From positions 11,188-18,323 of the forward strand of contig PLDE01000169.1 of assembly GCA_003135035.1 (NCBI GenBank): a stretch of 7,136 nt of DNA. The letters run 5' to 3'. The notes beneath the pieces are model-generated. The model worked only from the letters and a program-made list of their open reading frames with translations, had not been told where the DNA came from and searched no databases. Made by a program: the position numbers and the translations under genes. This stretch comes from Candidatus Dormiibacterota bacterium. GTDB lineage: Bacteria; Chloroflexota; Dormibacteria; Aeolococcales; Bog-877. Every line of letters starts with the position of its first letter. Positions within the stretch are counted from its first letter, which is position 1. Below, piece after piece: positions 1 through 5,934 of this stretch.

Positions 1-112
1 GCTCGGTGTACTCGTCGATCCAGCGGTCAGGGATGAGCCGGATGGGCGTCCGGTTCAGGTGATGCAATTTCTGTCTCCTGCAACGTAGTGCGCCGAGGAC
101 GCTGATGCCACG
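1..112 (-). pseudogene. ArsR-family regulator fragment, C-terminal part, left-edge partial
   Basis: Reading the minus strand toward the left edge gives RRQKLHHLNRTPIRLIPDRW followed by IDEYTE. This matches, from memory, the wing and C-terminal helix of ArsR-type winged-helix regulators that often sit beside SRPBCC/AHSA1 proteins (pattern GR-x-KLHYLN-x-x-PIRLIHDRWIDKYTEP). The upstream in-frame residues LVRGISVLGAL look like a shortened recognition-helix segment (usual RHISVLEEAGLV), but the rest of the DNA-binding domain is missing and an in-frame TGA lies at 145-143. The only usable start is TTG at 67-65, with AGGAG at 79-75 and 7 bases between. That start falls inside the conserved block, so a protein made from it would lack the helix-turn-helix. 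I read this as a decayed or 5'-truncated gene. The alternative is a genuine TTG-started gene with a domain beyond the edge. The family match is recollection, not a search. Confidence 0.45.
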
Positions 113-268
113 GACTAACCTTGGAGGGGCAGGCCAGCCGAGTCAACTAGGCCCAAGACCCAGAAGATTCCCAGGGGGCCGAGATCCCCATCGCGGTCCG
201 AAAGGACGTCTTCCCGGCGCTCGAGGACCAGGCCGCGGGGACCGATCCCTTGAAGGGGAGAGCCAAAT

Positions 269-316
269 TACTAATTTAGTAGCAAGTGGTAATTAGCTAG
301 TAGTTGGGCTCTAGCT
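269..316. repeat. AT-rich cluster of short inverted and direct repeats
   Basis: The patch stands out from its GC-rich surroundings. It contains a 13-base palindrome TACTAA-T-TTAGTA (269-281), an inverted pair CTAATT (271-276) and AATTAG (291-296), and a second inverted pair AGCTAG (295-300) and CTAGCT (311-316). A direct repeat TAGTAG occurs at 277-282 and 298-303, 21 bases apart, about two helical turns. Such symmetry fits an operator for a dimeric regulator, for example of the ArsR or MarR type, but it could also be the scar of a lost mobile element. No binding protein can be named. Confidence 0.35.
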
Positions 317-344
317 GCCTTGACGGGTCCCTTATCGACCCCGC

Positions 345-372
345 AGACCGACTTTGGGCCGGCAGCTATATT
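345..372 (+). promoter_or_regulatory. Weak candidate promoter for the exporter
   Basis: TATATT at 367-372 is the best -10-like hexamer upstream of the exporter. The bases at 345-350 (AGACCG), 16 bases earlier, are only a poor -35. If used, transcription would begin near 379 and leave a leader of about 145 bases. A better -35 match, TTGACG at 320-325, has no -10 at a normal distance. Confidence 0.2.
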
Positions 373-510
373 TAGGAGACACCGCGCTCAGCGGGCGCAG
401 TCCCAGACGCCGCTCGGGATACGCCCTCGGCGGGCACGGCAGGTGCAGTCGCCACGGCCATTCGGTAGCTCGGCCTCCGCTTGGGCGAGCCCGGCTATGA
501 GCGTGGCATG

Positions 511-516
511 GGAGGT
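511..516 (+). promoter_or_regulatory. Ribosome binding site fixing the exporter TTG start
   Basis: GGAGGT lies 6 bases before TTG at 523. In-frame alternatives at 508 (ATG) and 481 (TTG) have no purine-rich site before them, and the ATG at 508 directly abuts this site. The TTG is therefore the preferred start. Confidence 0.7.
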
Positions 517-522
517 GATGGA

Positions 523-2301
523 TTGAGCGGTCCAGGCGCTCGCGGCGGGAGGTGGCAGTCGGCGCGTCACCAGAGTCTCGTCAAAGCACCGCCTGGCAAG
601 GGTTACAAGTGGGTGGCACTTTCCAACACCACCCTCGGGGTGATGGTGGTGACCATCGATGCCACCATCATGATCATTGCGATGCCCGACATCTTTCGAG
701 GCATCCACCTCAACCCGTTGCTGCCCAGCAACAGCTTCTACCTGCTCTGGATGATCCTCTCCTACCTCATCGTCTCCAGCGTTCTGGTGGTGAGCTTCGG
801 GCGCCTCGGCGACATCTTCGGACGGGTGCGGATCTACAACCTCGGCTTTATCATCTACACCGTCGGTTCCATCCTGCTGTCGATCACCTGGATGACCGGT
901 CAGTCGGGTGCACTCTGGCTGGTGCTGATGCGCGTCGTTCAGGGTGTGGGTGGGGCATTCTTGATCGCCAACTCGGCGGCGATTCTGACTGATGCCTTTC
1001 CGGAGCACCAGCGCGGCTTGGCTCTGGGGATCAACAACGTGGCGGGCATCAGCGGTTCCTTCATCGGGCTTGTCCTGGGCGGCATCCTCGGGGCCATCGA
1101 CTGGCGTCTCGTCTTTCTCGTCTCGGTCCCGGTCGGTATCGCCGGCACCATCTGGTCCTACCTCAAGCTTCGCGACCTAGGCATCCGCAAGCGGACGCAG
1201 ATCGACTGGTGGGGCAACCTCACCTTCGCCGCCGGGCTGATCCTGGTCATGATCGGGGTCACCTACGGGATCGAGCCCTACCAGCACCAATCAATGGGCT
1301 GGACCAGCCCACCCGTGCTGGCGGCGTTGATCGTGGGGACGGTGCTGCTGACCGTCTTCTGCCTGATCGAGATGAAAGCACCAGCACCCATGTTCCGACT
1401 CGCCCTCTTCCGCATTCGCGCCTATGTTTTCGGCACTCTTTCCAGCTTTCTTGCCGCCCTGGGACGGGGCGGCCTGATGTTCATGATGGTCATCTGGCTG
1501 CAGGGGATCTGGCTGCCGCTGCACGGATACAGCTTTGCCACCACCCCACTCTGGGCGGGTGTGTACATGATGCCGCTCACCGCCGGCTTCCTCCTCGCCG
1601 GTCCCGTCTCCGGTGCCCTTTCAGACCATTTCGGAGCCCGCCCCTTCGCCACCGGAGGGATGCTCGCCGCCTCCTCCAGCTTCTTCTTGCTGGAGTTGCT
1701 TCCGATCAGTTTTTCCTATGCCCTCTTCGCACCGCTCTTGCTACTCAACGGGCTTGGCATGGGCGCCTTTGCGTCGCCCAACCGGGCGGCCGTCATGAAC
1801 AGCCTGCCGCCCGAGCATCGCGGCGCCGGTGGCGGCATGAATGCCACCTTTCAGAGTTCCGCTCAGGTGCTCTCAATTGGCATCTTCTTCACCCTGGTGA
1901 TCGTGGGGCTCTCCGGTACCCTCTCGAGCAGCCTCGAGCAGGGGCTGATCGTCCATGGAGTGCCCCGAGCGCTGGCCGCTCACGCCGCTTCTCTGCCACC
2001 GGTGTCGACTCTCTTCGCCGCCTTTCTGGGCTACAACCCGATGGTGCATCTACTGGGAGCCCAGACGCTGGCCCATCTGCCCCACCACACGGTGACCCTG
2101 CTGACCGGCCGGAGTTTCTTCCCGCGCCTTATCTCCGCTCCTTTCGCGGCTGGACTCCACGCCGCCTTCGACTTCTCGATCGGCTGCTGCCTGATCGCGG
2201 CGGCCGCGTCCTGGTCGCGGGGCAAACGCTACGTCTACCGGGTCAAGGCGGTGCCGGCCGGCGGCGGCGGCGAGACGCTGCCCGTCCAGGACAGCCGCTA
2301 G
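523..2301 (+). CDS. MFS drug-efflux-type transporter, DHA2 (14-helix) family
   Basis: A 592-residue inner-membrane protein that very probably exports a small molecule in exchange for protons; the substrate is unknown. The TM1 motif TIDATIMIIAMP (residues 45-56) is the DHA2 pattern lDxTivnvAlP. Motif A, GRLGDIFGRV, lies between TM2 and TM3 (93-102). Motif B, LMRVVQGVGGAF with its membrane arginine at 137, is in TM4. A second motif-A-like GALSDHFGAR (364-373) begins the C-terminal half. Motif C in TM5 reads GLVLGG (182-187), with Leu where antiporters usually have Pro. About 14 hydrophobic segments and a long hydrophilic loop before the last helix (about 465-545) fit DHA2 proteins. The start is TTG 523 because of the GGAGGT site. 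The gene stands alone and converges on the PucR-type gene. The fold is certain; a drug-efflux role is inferred from the family. Confidence 0.93.
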   Translation: MSGPGARGGRWQSARHQSLVKAPPGKGYKWVALSNTTLGVMVVTIDATIMIIAMPDIFRGIHLNPLLPSNSFYLLWMILSYLIVSSVLVVSFGRLGDIFGRVRIYNLGFIIYTVGSILLSITWMTGQSGALWLVLMRVVQGVGGAFLIANSAAILTDAFPEHQRGLALGINNVAGISGSFIGLVLGGILGAIDWRLVFLVSVPVGIAGTIWSYLKLRDLGIRKRTQIDWWGNLTFAAGLILVMIGVTYGIEPYQHQSMGWTSPPVLAALIVGTVLLTVFCLIEMKAPAPMFRLALFRIRAYVFGTLSSFLAALGRGGLMFMMVIWLQGIWLPLHGYSFATTPLWAGVYMMPLTAGFLLAGPVSGALSDHFGARPFATGGMLAASSSFFLLELLPISFSYALFAPLLLLNGLGMGAFASPNRAAVMNSLPPEHRGAGGGMNATFQSSAQVLSIGIFFTLVIVGLSGTLSSSLEQGLIVHGVPRALAAHAASLPPVSTLFAAFLGYNPMVHLLGAQTLAHLPHHTVTLLTGRSFFPRLISAPFAAGLHAAFDFSIGCCLIAAAASWSRGKRYVYRVKAVPAGGGGETLPVQDSR

Positions 2302-2359
2302 CCGGATCCATCCGGTGGGGTCCCCAGCCGGCCCGTCCCGGGGTCGCTCAGCGACGCCC
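2302..2359. terminator. GC-rich hairpins between convergent genes
   Basis: Just after the exporter stop is CCGGATCCATCCGG (2302-2315), then the palindrome GGGGTCCCC (2317-2325). A stronger stem follows, GGGGTCGC (2340-2347) with GCGAC-g-CCC (2351-2359); its three-base loop, TCA at 2348-2350, is the reverse complement of the PucR gene stop codon. No T-run follows on either strand, so this is not a classical intrinsic terminator. It may still slow or end transcription from both sides. Confidence 0.35.
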
Positions 2360-3649
2360 CCCGGCGACTATCCGCGGCAGCGCCTGCTTGCCGCTCTCCG
2401 GTGGCGCTAAGGCGTCGAGGAGGCGTGAGGCGCGGAGCGCCAACTCCAACCGCAGGCGGTCTTCCGCGTCGTTCCAGTTGCCGACCAAGTCCTCGATCCG
2501 CTCCATCCGGTAGAGGAGGGTGTGGCGGTGGACCCCAAGCGACCGCGCCGCCGCACTCAGACCGTCATTGCTCAGCACCGCCTCCAGGGTCTGCCGGAGC
2601 GGCAGACTGCGCGTGCGCTCCCGTTCCAAGAGGGGCCCCAGTGAACCTTCGACGAACTCCCGGAGACCGTCCAGATCGTGGACCCAGGCCAGGTAGGGAT
2701 GCAGCTTGCCGGTGTCGTAGACGCGCTGCTCGGGCATCAGGATCTGGCCCACCGTCAGGGCGTCCCGGGCCGCCCGGACGGCAGCCGGCACCTCGCCTAG
2801 AGTCGCCACCAGGGGCCCGACAGCCATCTGCCAGGGGGCGAGATCCGACCCCACCGCCACCTGAAGCAGGCGCTGCAGGGTACCGATCCGCGCCGGGCCC
2901 GGGACCAGGGCCACCACGCTCGACTGGTACAGGGCCACGTGGGCGCCCACGACCATCCAGGCGGTGGCGATAGTCGCCTCCGCGGAGGCGTCATCAGCCG
3001 CCACCACAACCAGCCGATAGGGAAACTCCAGCACGGTCCCGCCCTCGGCGGCCTTGGTGACCATCTCCAGGTCGGCGGTGCCGCCTAGGACATCGCTGAA
3101 AAACTGGTCGTACTGGCGGTCCTGCTCCCGACGGAGTCGCTCTCTGGTCTCCAGGTAACTGGTGCTGACGGCGACGCTGATGGCGTCCAAGTAGTCGAAC
3201 AGCGGACCCACGGCGGTGAGGACCGATTGGGCCTCGATCTCAGGGTGGATGCGGACGGCATCGATCACGTGCTGCCAGATGACCAAGGCCGCCACCCGGT
3301 AGGCGCGCAGGATGGCGTCGAGAGGAACTCCGGTGCTGGCCAGGCGCCCCCCCATCCGGGACAGTTGCTGGAGCTCGGCGTGCGATGGCGGCCGCGACTC
3401 TGCCCAGAGGGAGAGCATGGTGCCCACTCCCTCGCGGCAGGCCGCCAACACCTCGCTGCCGAAGGCGGAGCCTTCCCGCACCCCCTCGGCTAAGGGAATG
3501 GTTCGCGCCATCTCAATCGCCATGCGCCGAGCGACCCGATCGACACGCTGGCGCAGGAAGGCGATGATGATCGGGCTGACCGAAGGGGTCGCCGAGTAAC
3601 CGCGACGGCCGCGGTGGCCAGTGCGTCGGCTCTCGACCTCGGAGGACAT
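2348..3649 (-). CDS. PucR-type transcriptional regulator with RsbRD-like N-terminus
   Basis: A 433-residue cytoplasmic regulator. The C-terminus (about 350-395) has the PucR helix-turn-helix (HTH_30): LRQTLEAVLSNDGLSAAARS followed by LGVHRHTLLYRMERIEDL. The middle (about 205-320) fits the GGDEF-like linker domain of this group, including AVGPLVATLGEVPAAVRAAR. The N-terminal helical region (about 27-160) resembles the RsbRD/RsbT co-antagonist fold found in many actinobacterial PucR proteins. Such proteins usually act on neighbouring metabolic genes; no effector can be read from the sequence. I chose ATG 3649. Longer in-frame starts at 3724 and 3841 would add Arg/Ala-rich sequence without family character and overlap the divergent lipoprotein. 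The chosen start has no ribosome binding site but has TATTCT 8 bases upstream. The 73-base gap to the divergent lipoprotein makes that gene and the reductase after it the likeliest targets. Confidence 0.88.
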   Translation of the reverse strand: MSSEVESRRTGHRGRRGYSATPSVSPIIIAFLRQRVDRVARRMAIEMARTIPLAEGVREGSAFGSEVLAACREGVGTMLSLWAESRPPSHAELQQLSRMGGRLASTGVPLDAILRAYRVAALVIWQHVIDAVRIHPEIEAQSVLTAVGPLFDYLDAISVAVSTSYLETRERLRREQDRQYDQFFSDVLGGTADLEMVTKAAEGGTVLEFPYRLVVVAADDASAEATIATAWMVVGAHVALYQSSVVALVPGPARIGTLQRLLQVAVGSDLAPWQMAVGPLVATLGEVPAAVRAARDALTVGQILMPEQRVYDTGKLHPYLAWVHDLDGLREFVEGSLGPLLERERTRSLPLRQTLEAVLSNDGLSAAARSLGVHRHTLLYRMERIEDLVGNWNDAEDRLRLELALRASRLLDALAPPESGKQALPRIVAGGRR

Positions 3650-3657
3650 GGCTATCC

Positions 3658-3663
3658 AGAATA
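3658..3663 (-). promoter_or_regulatory. Candidate -10 hexamer for a leaderless PucR transcript
   Basis: TATTCT on the minus strand ends 8 bases before the ATG at 3649, and nothing between them resembles a ribosome binding site. This fits the TAnnnT-plus-start-codon arrangement of leaderless genes in actinobacteria and Deinococcus. No good -35 is visible. The same spacing recurs at 5921-5926. Confidence 0.4.
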
Positions 3664-3722
3664 GATCAGCTCTGTCCGCTGGGCGCCTGGCCCAGCCCAG
3701 CTCAGCTCGAGGTACCCCGATC

Positions 3723-4208
3723 ATGGTCTGGTTGGCGGCGGCATGGTTCTTCCGGTCCCTGGCGGGCTTTCCCAAGCGAAGCCGCTGCCTGGTCTGGGCG
3801 GCGCTACTCCCCGGAGCCGTCCTGATCTCAGCCTGCACCACGCCATCGGCGTCTTCGGCGGGGGCAGCACCTCAGGCCAGCCCGGGTACCGGCTGCCAGC
3901 TCACGGTGAGCATCACCGCCACCTCGGGGACGGTCTGGGGTTCCGTCACAGCCGCGGTCTCGGGCAGCACCGTCGTCTTCGACGGGGCCAGCCGAAGCAT
4001 CACCGTTCCCTGCGGAGCCAAGGTAGAGCTGAGTGAGCGGCCGACGGACTCCACCGACTGGCCGTTCCACGGCTGGCGGGTGGGCACGAAGACGGTGGCT
4101 GCCACCACCACCTCAGCGGTGGTGACGGGTGCCGTCCAGGTCCTGGCCATCTTCGTTCCCGCGCCGGGGGTGGCGGCCTCGCCGACAAGCTCGCCCTCCG
4201 GCAACTAA
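3723..4208 (+). CDS. Small lipoprotein with one Flg_new_2-like beta-repeat domain
   Basis: A 161-residue predicted lipoprotein. The signal peptide has basic residues at 18-21 (KRSR), a hydrophobic stretch at 22-37 and lipobox LISAC with the lipidated Cys38. A Ser/Ala/Pro-rich tether (39-57) follows. The single domain, about 58-146, has the cadence of bacterial beta-repeats (Flg_new_2 or InlB B-repeat type): a starting strand QLTVSITA, a central FHGW (115-118), and a closing strand QVLAIFVP. Cys58 and Cys97 could form a disulfide. The tail is Pro/Ser-rich. ATG 3723 has GAGGT at 3709-3713, 9 bases upstream. A longer frame from 3621 would bury the signal peptide. The reductase begins 47 bases downstream on the same strand, so the two are probably co-transcribed. 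Localisation is confident; its binding partner or function is unknown. Confidence 0.75.
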   Translation: MVWLAAAWFFRSLAGFPKRSRCLVWAALLPGAVLISACTTPSASSAGAAPQASPGTGCQLTVSITATSGTVWGSVTAAVSGSTVVFDGASRSITVPCGAKVELSERPTDSTDWPFHGWRVGTKTVAATTTSAVVTGAVQVLAIFVPAPGVAASPTSSPSGN

Positions 4209-4240
4209 AGTCGCAGGCAACCCGTGAGCCAGCGGGTGAC

Positions 4241-4246
4241 AGGAGG
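4241..4246 (+). promoter_or_regulatory. Ribosome binding site for the reductase GTG start
   Basis: AGGAGG lies 9 bases before GTG at 4256. The in-between GTG at 4248 is in another frame and soon meets a stop. This fixes the start, and the protein then begins at the expected point of the family fold. Confidence 0.75.
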
Positions 4247-4255
4247 AGTGTCCCG

Positions 4256-5296
4256 GTGTTAGCCGCTTTCGCCACCGCCGCCGGCGGTCCCCGGCCCCTC
4301 GACAACCTCACCGTTGGTGCGCGCGAGGTGCCCACCCCTTCGCGAGGTGAGGTACGGCTCCGAACCCGAGCCGCCTCCCTCAACCGCCACGACCTCTGGA
4401 CTCTCGCCGGGGTGGGCACGCCCGCCAGCTTCCCCTGGACTTTGGGGTGTGACGTGGCGGGAACCGTCGACGCCTACGGCCCGGAGACCCCGGAACGGCT
4501 TCCGCTGGGCAGCTCGGTGGTGGCTCACTCAGTCATCACCTGCGGTGTATGCGCCGCCTGCCTGGGTCCGGATGAGACCTCCTGCCGGAAGTTCGCCATG
4601 CTCAGCGAGGGCAGTTGGGAGGGAACCTTCGCCGAGTACTGCGTGGTGCCCGCCATCAATCTGTTCGCTCTTCCTGCCGATCTCAGTTTCGAAGACGCCG
4701 CCTGTCTTCCGACCAGTTTCCTGACCGCCTATCGCATGCTCTTCAGCAAAGCGCAACTCCGGCCCGGCGACACGGTTCTGATCCAGGGGGCGAGCGGTGG
4801 ACTTGCGACGGCTGCCGAGGCCCTCGCCCTGGCTGGAGGGATGCGGGTGATCGTCACCAGTCGCGACCCGGCCAAGCTGGCAGCCGCCCTCGAGCGGGGC
4901 GTCCACCATGCCGTCGGGGCGGGCAAGGAGGCGGTTGGCGAGGTAATGACACTCACTGCGGGGACGGGCGTGGACGCGGTGATCGAGTCGGTCGGGGAGG
5001 CTACCTGGGCGACCAGCCTGCGTGTGCTTCGACGGGGCGGCACCGTGGTGGTGGCAGGCGCCACGGCCGGGGCTGATCCTCCCGCCGATCTACGCCGGGT
5101 CTTCTGGCGCCAGCTGCGGGTCATCGGCTCAACCATGGGCACCTGGGACGAGTTCGCCGGCCTGCTCAATACCGTCCGGGCCACCGGGCTCCGCCCCCTG
5201 ATCGAGCAGACCTACCAGTTGGCTGACGCCAGGGCTGCGTTTGAGAGGCTCGAGTCGGGCCAGGTCACCGGCAAGTTGGTATTGATCTCGGGCTGA
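4256..5296 (+). CDS. MDR-superfamily NAD(P)H-dependent oxidoreductase, zinc-ADH-like, without catalytic zinc site
   Basis: A complete 346-residue cytoplasmic medium-chain dehydrogenase/reductase. The N-terminal GroES-like domain keeps the structural zinc site Cys96-x2-Cys99-x2-Cys102-x7-Cys110. The catalytic zinc ligands are absent: the usual Cys aligns with Asn43 in SLNRHDLW, and the usual GHE is GCD (64-66). In this it resembles quinone-oxidoreductase-type members. The Rossmann domain begins at about 173, with the nucleotide loop GASGGLATAA (178-187). Ser202-Arg203 after the second strand hints at NADPH preference. The block DLRRVFWRQLRVIGSTMGT (278-296) matches, from memory, the Zn_ADH_like1 subgroup (cd08266), which also lacks catalytic zinc. 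The likely reaction is reduction of a quinone, enone or aldehyde; the substrate is unknown. The gene probably shares a transcript with the preceding lipoprotein. Confidence 0.9.
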   Translation: MLAAFATAAGGPRPLDNLTVGAREVPTPSRGEVRLRTRAASLNRHDLWTLAGVGTPASFPWTLGCDVAGTVDAYGPETPERLPLGSSVVAHSVITCGVCAACLGPDETSCRKFAMLSEGSWEGTFAEYCVVPAINLFALPADLSFEDAACLPTSFLTAYRMLFSKAQLRPGDTVLIQGASGGLATAAEALALAGGMRVIVTSRDPAKLAAALERGVHHAVGAGKEAVGEVMTLTAGTGVDAVIESVGEATWATSLRVLRRGGTVVVAGATAGADPPADLRRVFWRQLRVIGSTMGTWDEFAGLLNTVRATGLRPLIEQTYQLADARAAFERLESGQVTGKLVLISG

Positions 5297-5349
5297 GGCT
5301 TCTCGGCAAGACCCACCTTGGATCGTCGCGGGCTCCGTCGCCGAACGCG

Positions 5350-5829
5350 CTACCTCGCTCCGGTGGGACCGCCAGGCTTTCGCTGGGAGACATATCCCCC
5401 AACTGGGGTCCGCAGCCCCACGGCGAGGCGGTTCCAGCCGTTGATCGACACCACGGCCAGGGTGAGCGCGACTATCTCAGGCTCGGTGAAGTTCTCCGCC
5501 AGCGGCTGGAAGTCGGACTCCGGGGCCCCTGTCTCGGCGACCAGGGTCAGGCTCTCGCACCAGCGCAGAGCGGCCCTCTCCCTCGCTGTGAAGCAGGGCG
5601 CCTCCAGCCAGGCGGAGACCAGGGCCAGCCGCTGCGGCGTCTCTCCCAGGGCGGCAGCATCCTTGGTATGCATGTCGAGGCAGTAGGCACAGCCGTTGAT
5701 CTGAGAGGCCCGGATCTTGACCAGTTCCAAGAGGAGTGGGTCGAGACCGGCGGACTCCACCACCGTGAGGAGCTGGCTCATGGCCGCTGTCAGGCCGGGC
5801 AACTGATGAACGTAGTCGGCCCTCTTCAT
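5350..5829 (-). CDS. Carboxymuconolactone decarboxylase family protein, AhpD-like
   Basis: A 159-residue all-helical cytoplasmic protein. The core LLELVKIRASQINGCAYC followed by LDMHTKDA (residues 33-58) is the AhpD-like signature, with redox pair Cys47-x2-Cys50, His54 and Glu35. The segments ERAALRWCESLTLV (84-97) and LTLAVVSINGWNRLAV (122-137) complete the CMD domain over its usual length of about 150 residues. Members of this subgroup, unlike true ring-cleavage decarboxylases, carry the CxxC of alkylhydroperoxide reductase partners and are usually linked to peroxide or thiol stress. That role is inferred, and no partner ahpC lies in the window. The start is ATG 5829 with AGGAG (5838-5834) only 4 bases upstream, slightly short. 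It converges on the reductase and diverges from the downstream lipoprotein across 105 bases. The last dozen residues (SQRKPGGPTGAR) are a non-conserved tail. Confidence 0.9.
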   Translation of the reverse strand: MKRADYVHQLPGLTAAMSQLLTVVESAGLDPLLLELVKIRASQINGCAYCLDMHTKDAAALGETPQRLALVSAWLEAPCFTARERAALRWCESLTLVAETGAPESDFQPLAENFTEPEIVALTLAVVSINGWNRLAVGLRTPVGGYVSQRKPGGPTGAR

Positions 5830-5920
5830 TTCTCTCCTGGTGAGTGGAGCGCCTCCGGCGAACCCCTCAAGTGTTGCGCGCAGAGCGGCCGAGGGTCGTC
5901 AGGCGATGGGTCGGATTGGC

Positions 5921-5926
5921 TAGCAT
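5921..5926 (+). promoter_or_regulatory. Candidate -10 hexamer for a leaderless lipoprotein transcript
   Basis: TAGCAT ends 8 bases before the ATG at 5935. The only purine run between, AGGA at 5929-5932, is 2 bases from the start codon, too close for a ribosome binding site. A leaderless transcript starting at or next to the ATG would explain this. No clear -35 is seen. Confidence 0.4.
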
Positions 5927-5934
5927 CCAGGACG

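Larger units (their letters stand above)
113..522. other. Long non-coding stretch between regulator fragment and exporter
   Basis: No reading frame here has both a credible start and protein-like composition. The left part (about 151-279, plus) has an open frame without a start codon that looks like a coding remnant. The middle (264-316) is an AT-rich patch with inverted repeats. The right part (380-510) is GC-rich and featureless to my eye, and would be the exporter's leader if transcription starts near 379. The length and the broken gene on the left suggest a region of rearrangement or decay. Confidence 0.5.

Noticed and set aside
105..296. Plus-strand 63-codon ATG frame
   Set aside because: It has Gly/Arg/Pro-rich low-complexity text, no ribosome binding site and no family features.
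388..1008. Minus-strand 206-codon frame over the exporter start
   Set aside because: It is a His/Asp/Glu/Gln-rich antisense shadow of a membrane-protein gene, without a ribosome binding site or recognisable domain.
1209..2513. Long plus-strand open frame of 434 codons overlapping the exporter and the PucR gene end
   Set aside because: It is rich in Arg, Pro, Ala and His with no domain character, and it overlaps genes with clear family motifs. It is a GC-driven shadow frame.
3650..3841. N-terminal extension of the PucR-type protein up to 3841
   Set aside because: The extra 64 residues look unlike the family and are antisense to the lipoprotein signal peptide and its ribosome binding site.
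4106..4124. Perfect 7-base hairpin CACCACC-TCAGC-GGTGGTG
   Set aside because: It lies inside the lipoprotein coding region, where Thr and Val codon runs (ACC, GTG) produce it naturally. There is no T-run and no gene end nearby.
4220..4237. ACCCG/CGGGT inverted repeat between lipoprotein and reductase
   Set aside because: It has only a 5-base stem with an 8-base loop and no T-run, too weak to call a terminator. Same-strand spacing favours read-through.
5668..5934. Upstream extension of the second lipoprotein
   Set aside because: It overlaps the conserved CMD gene and would place the lipobox signal peptide in the middle of the protein.
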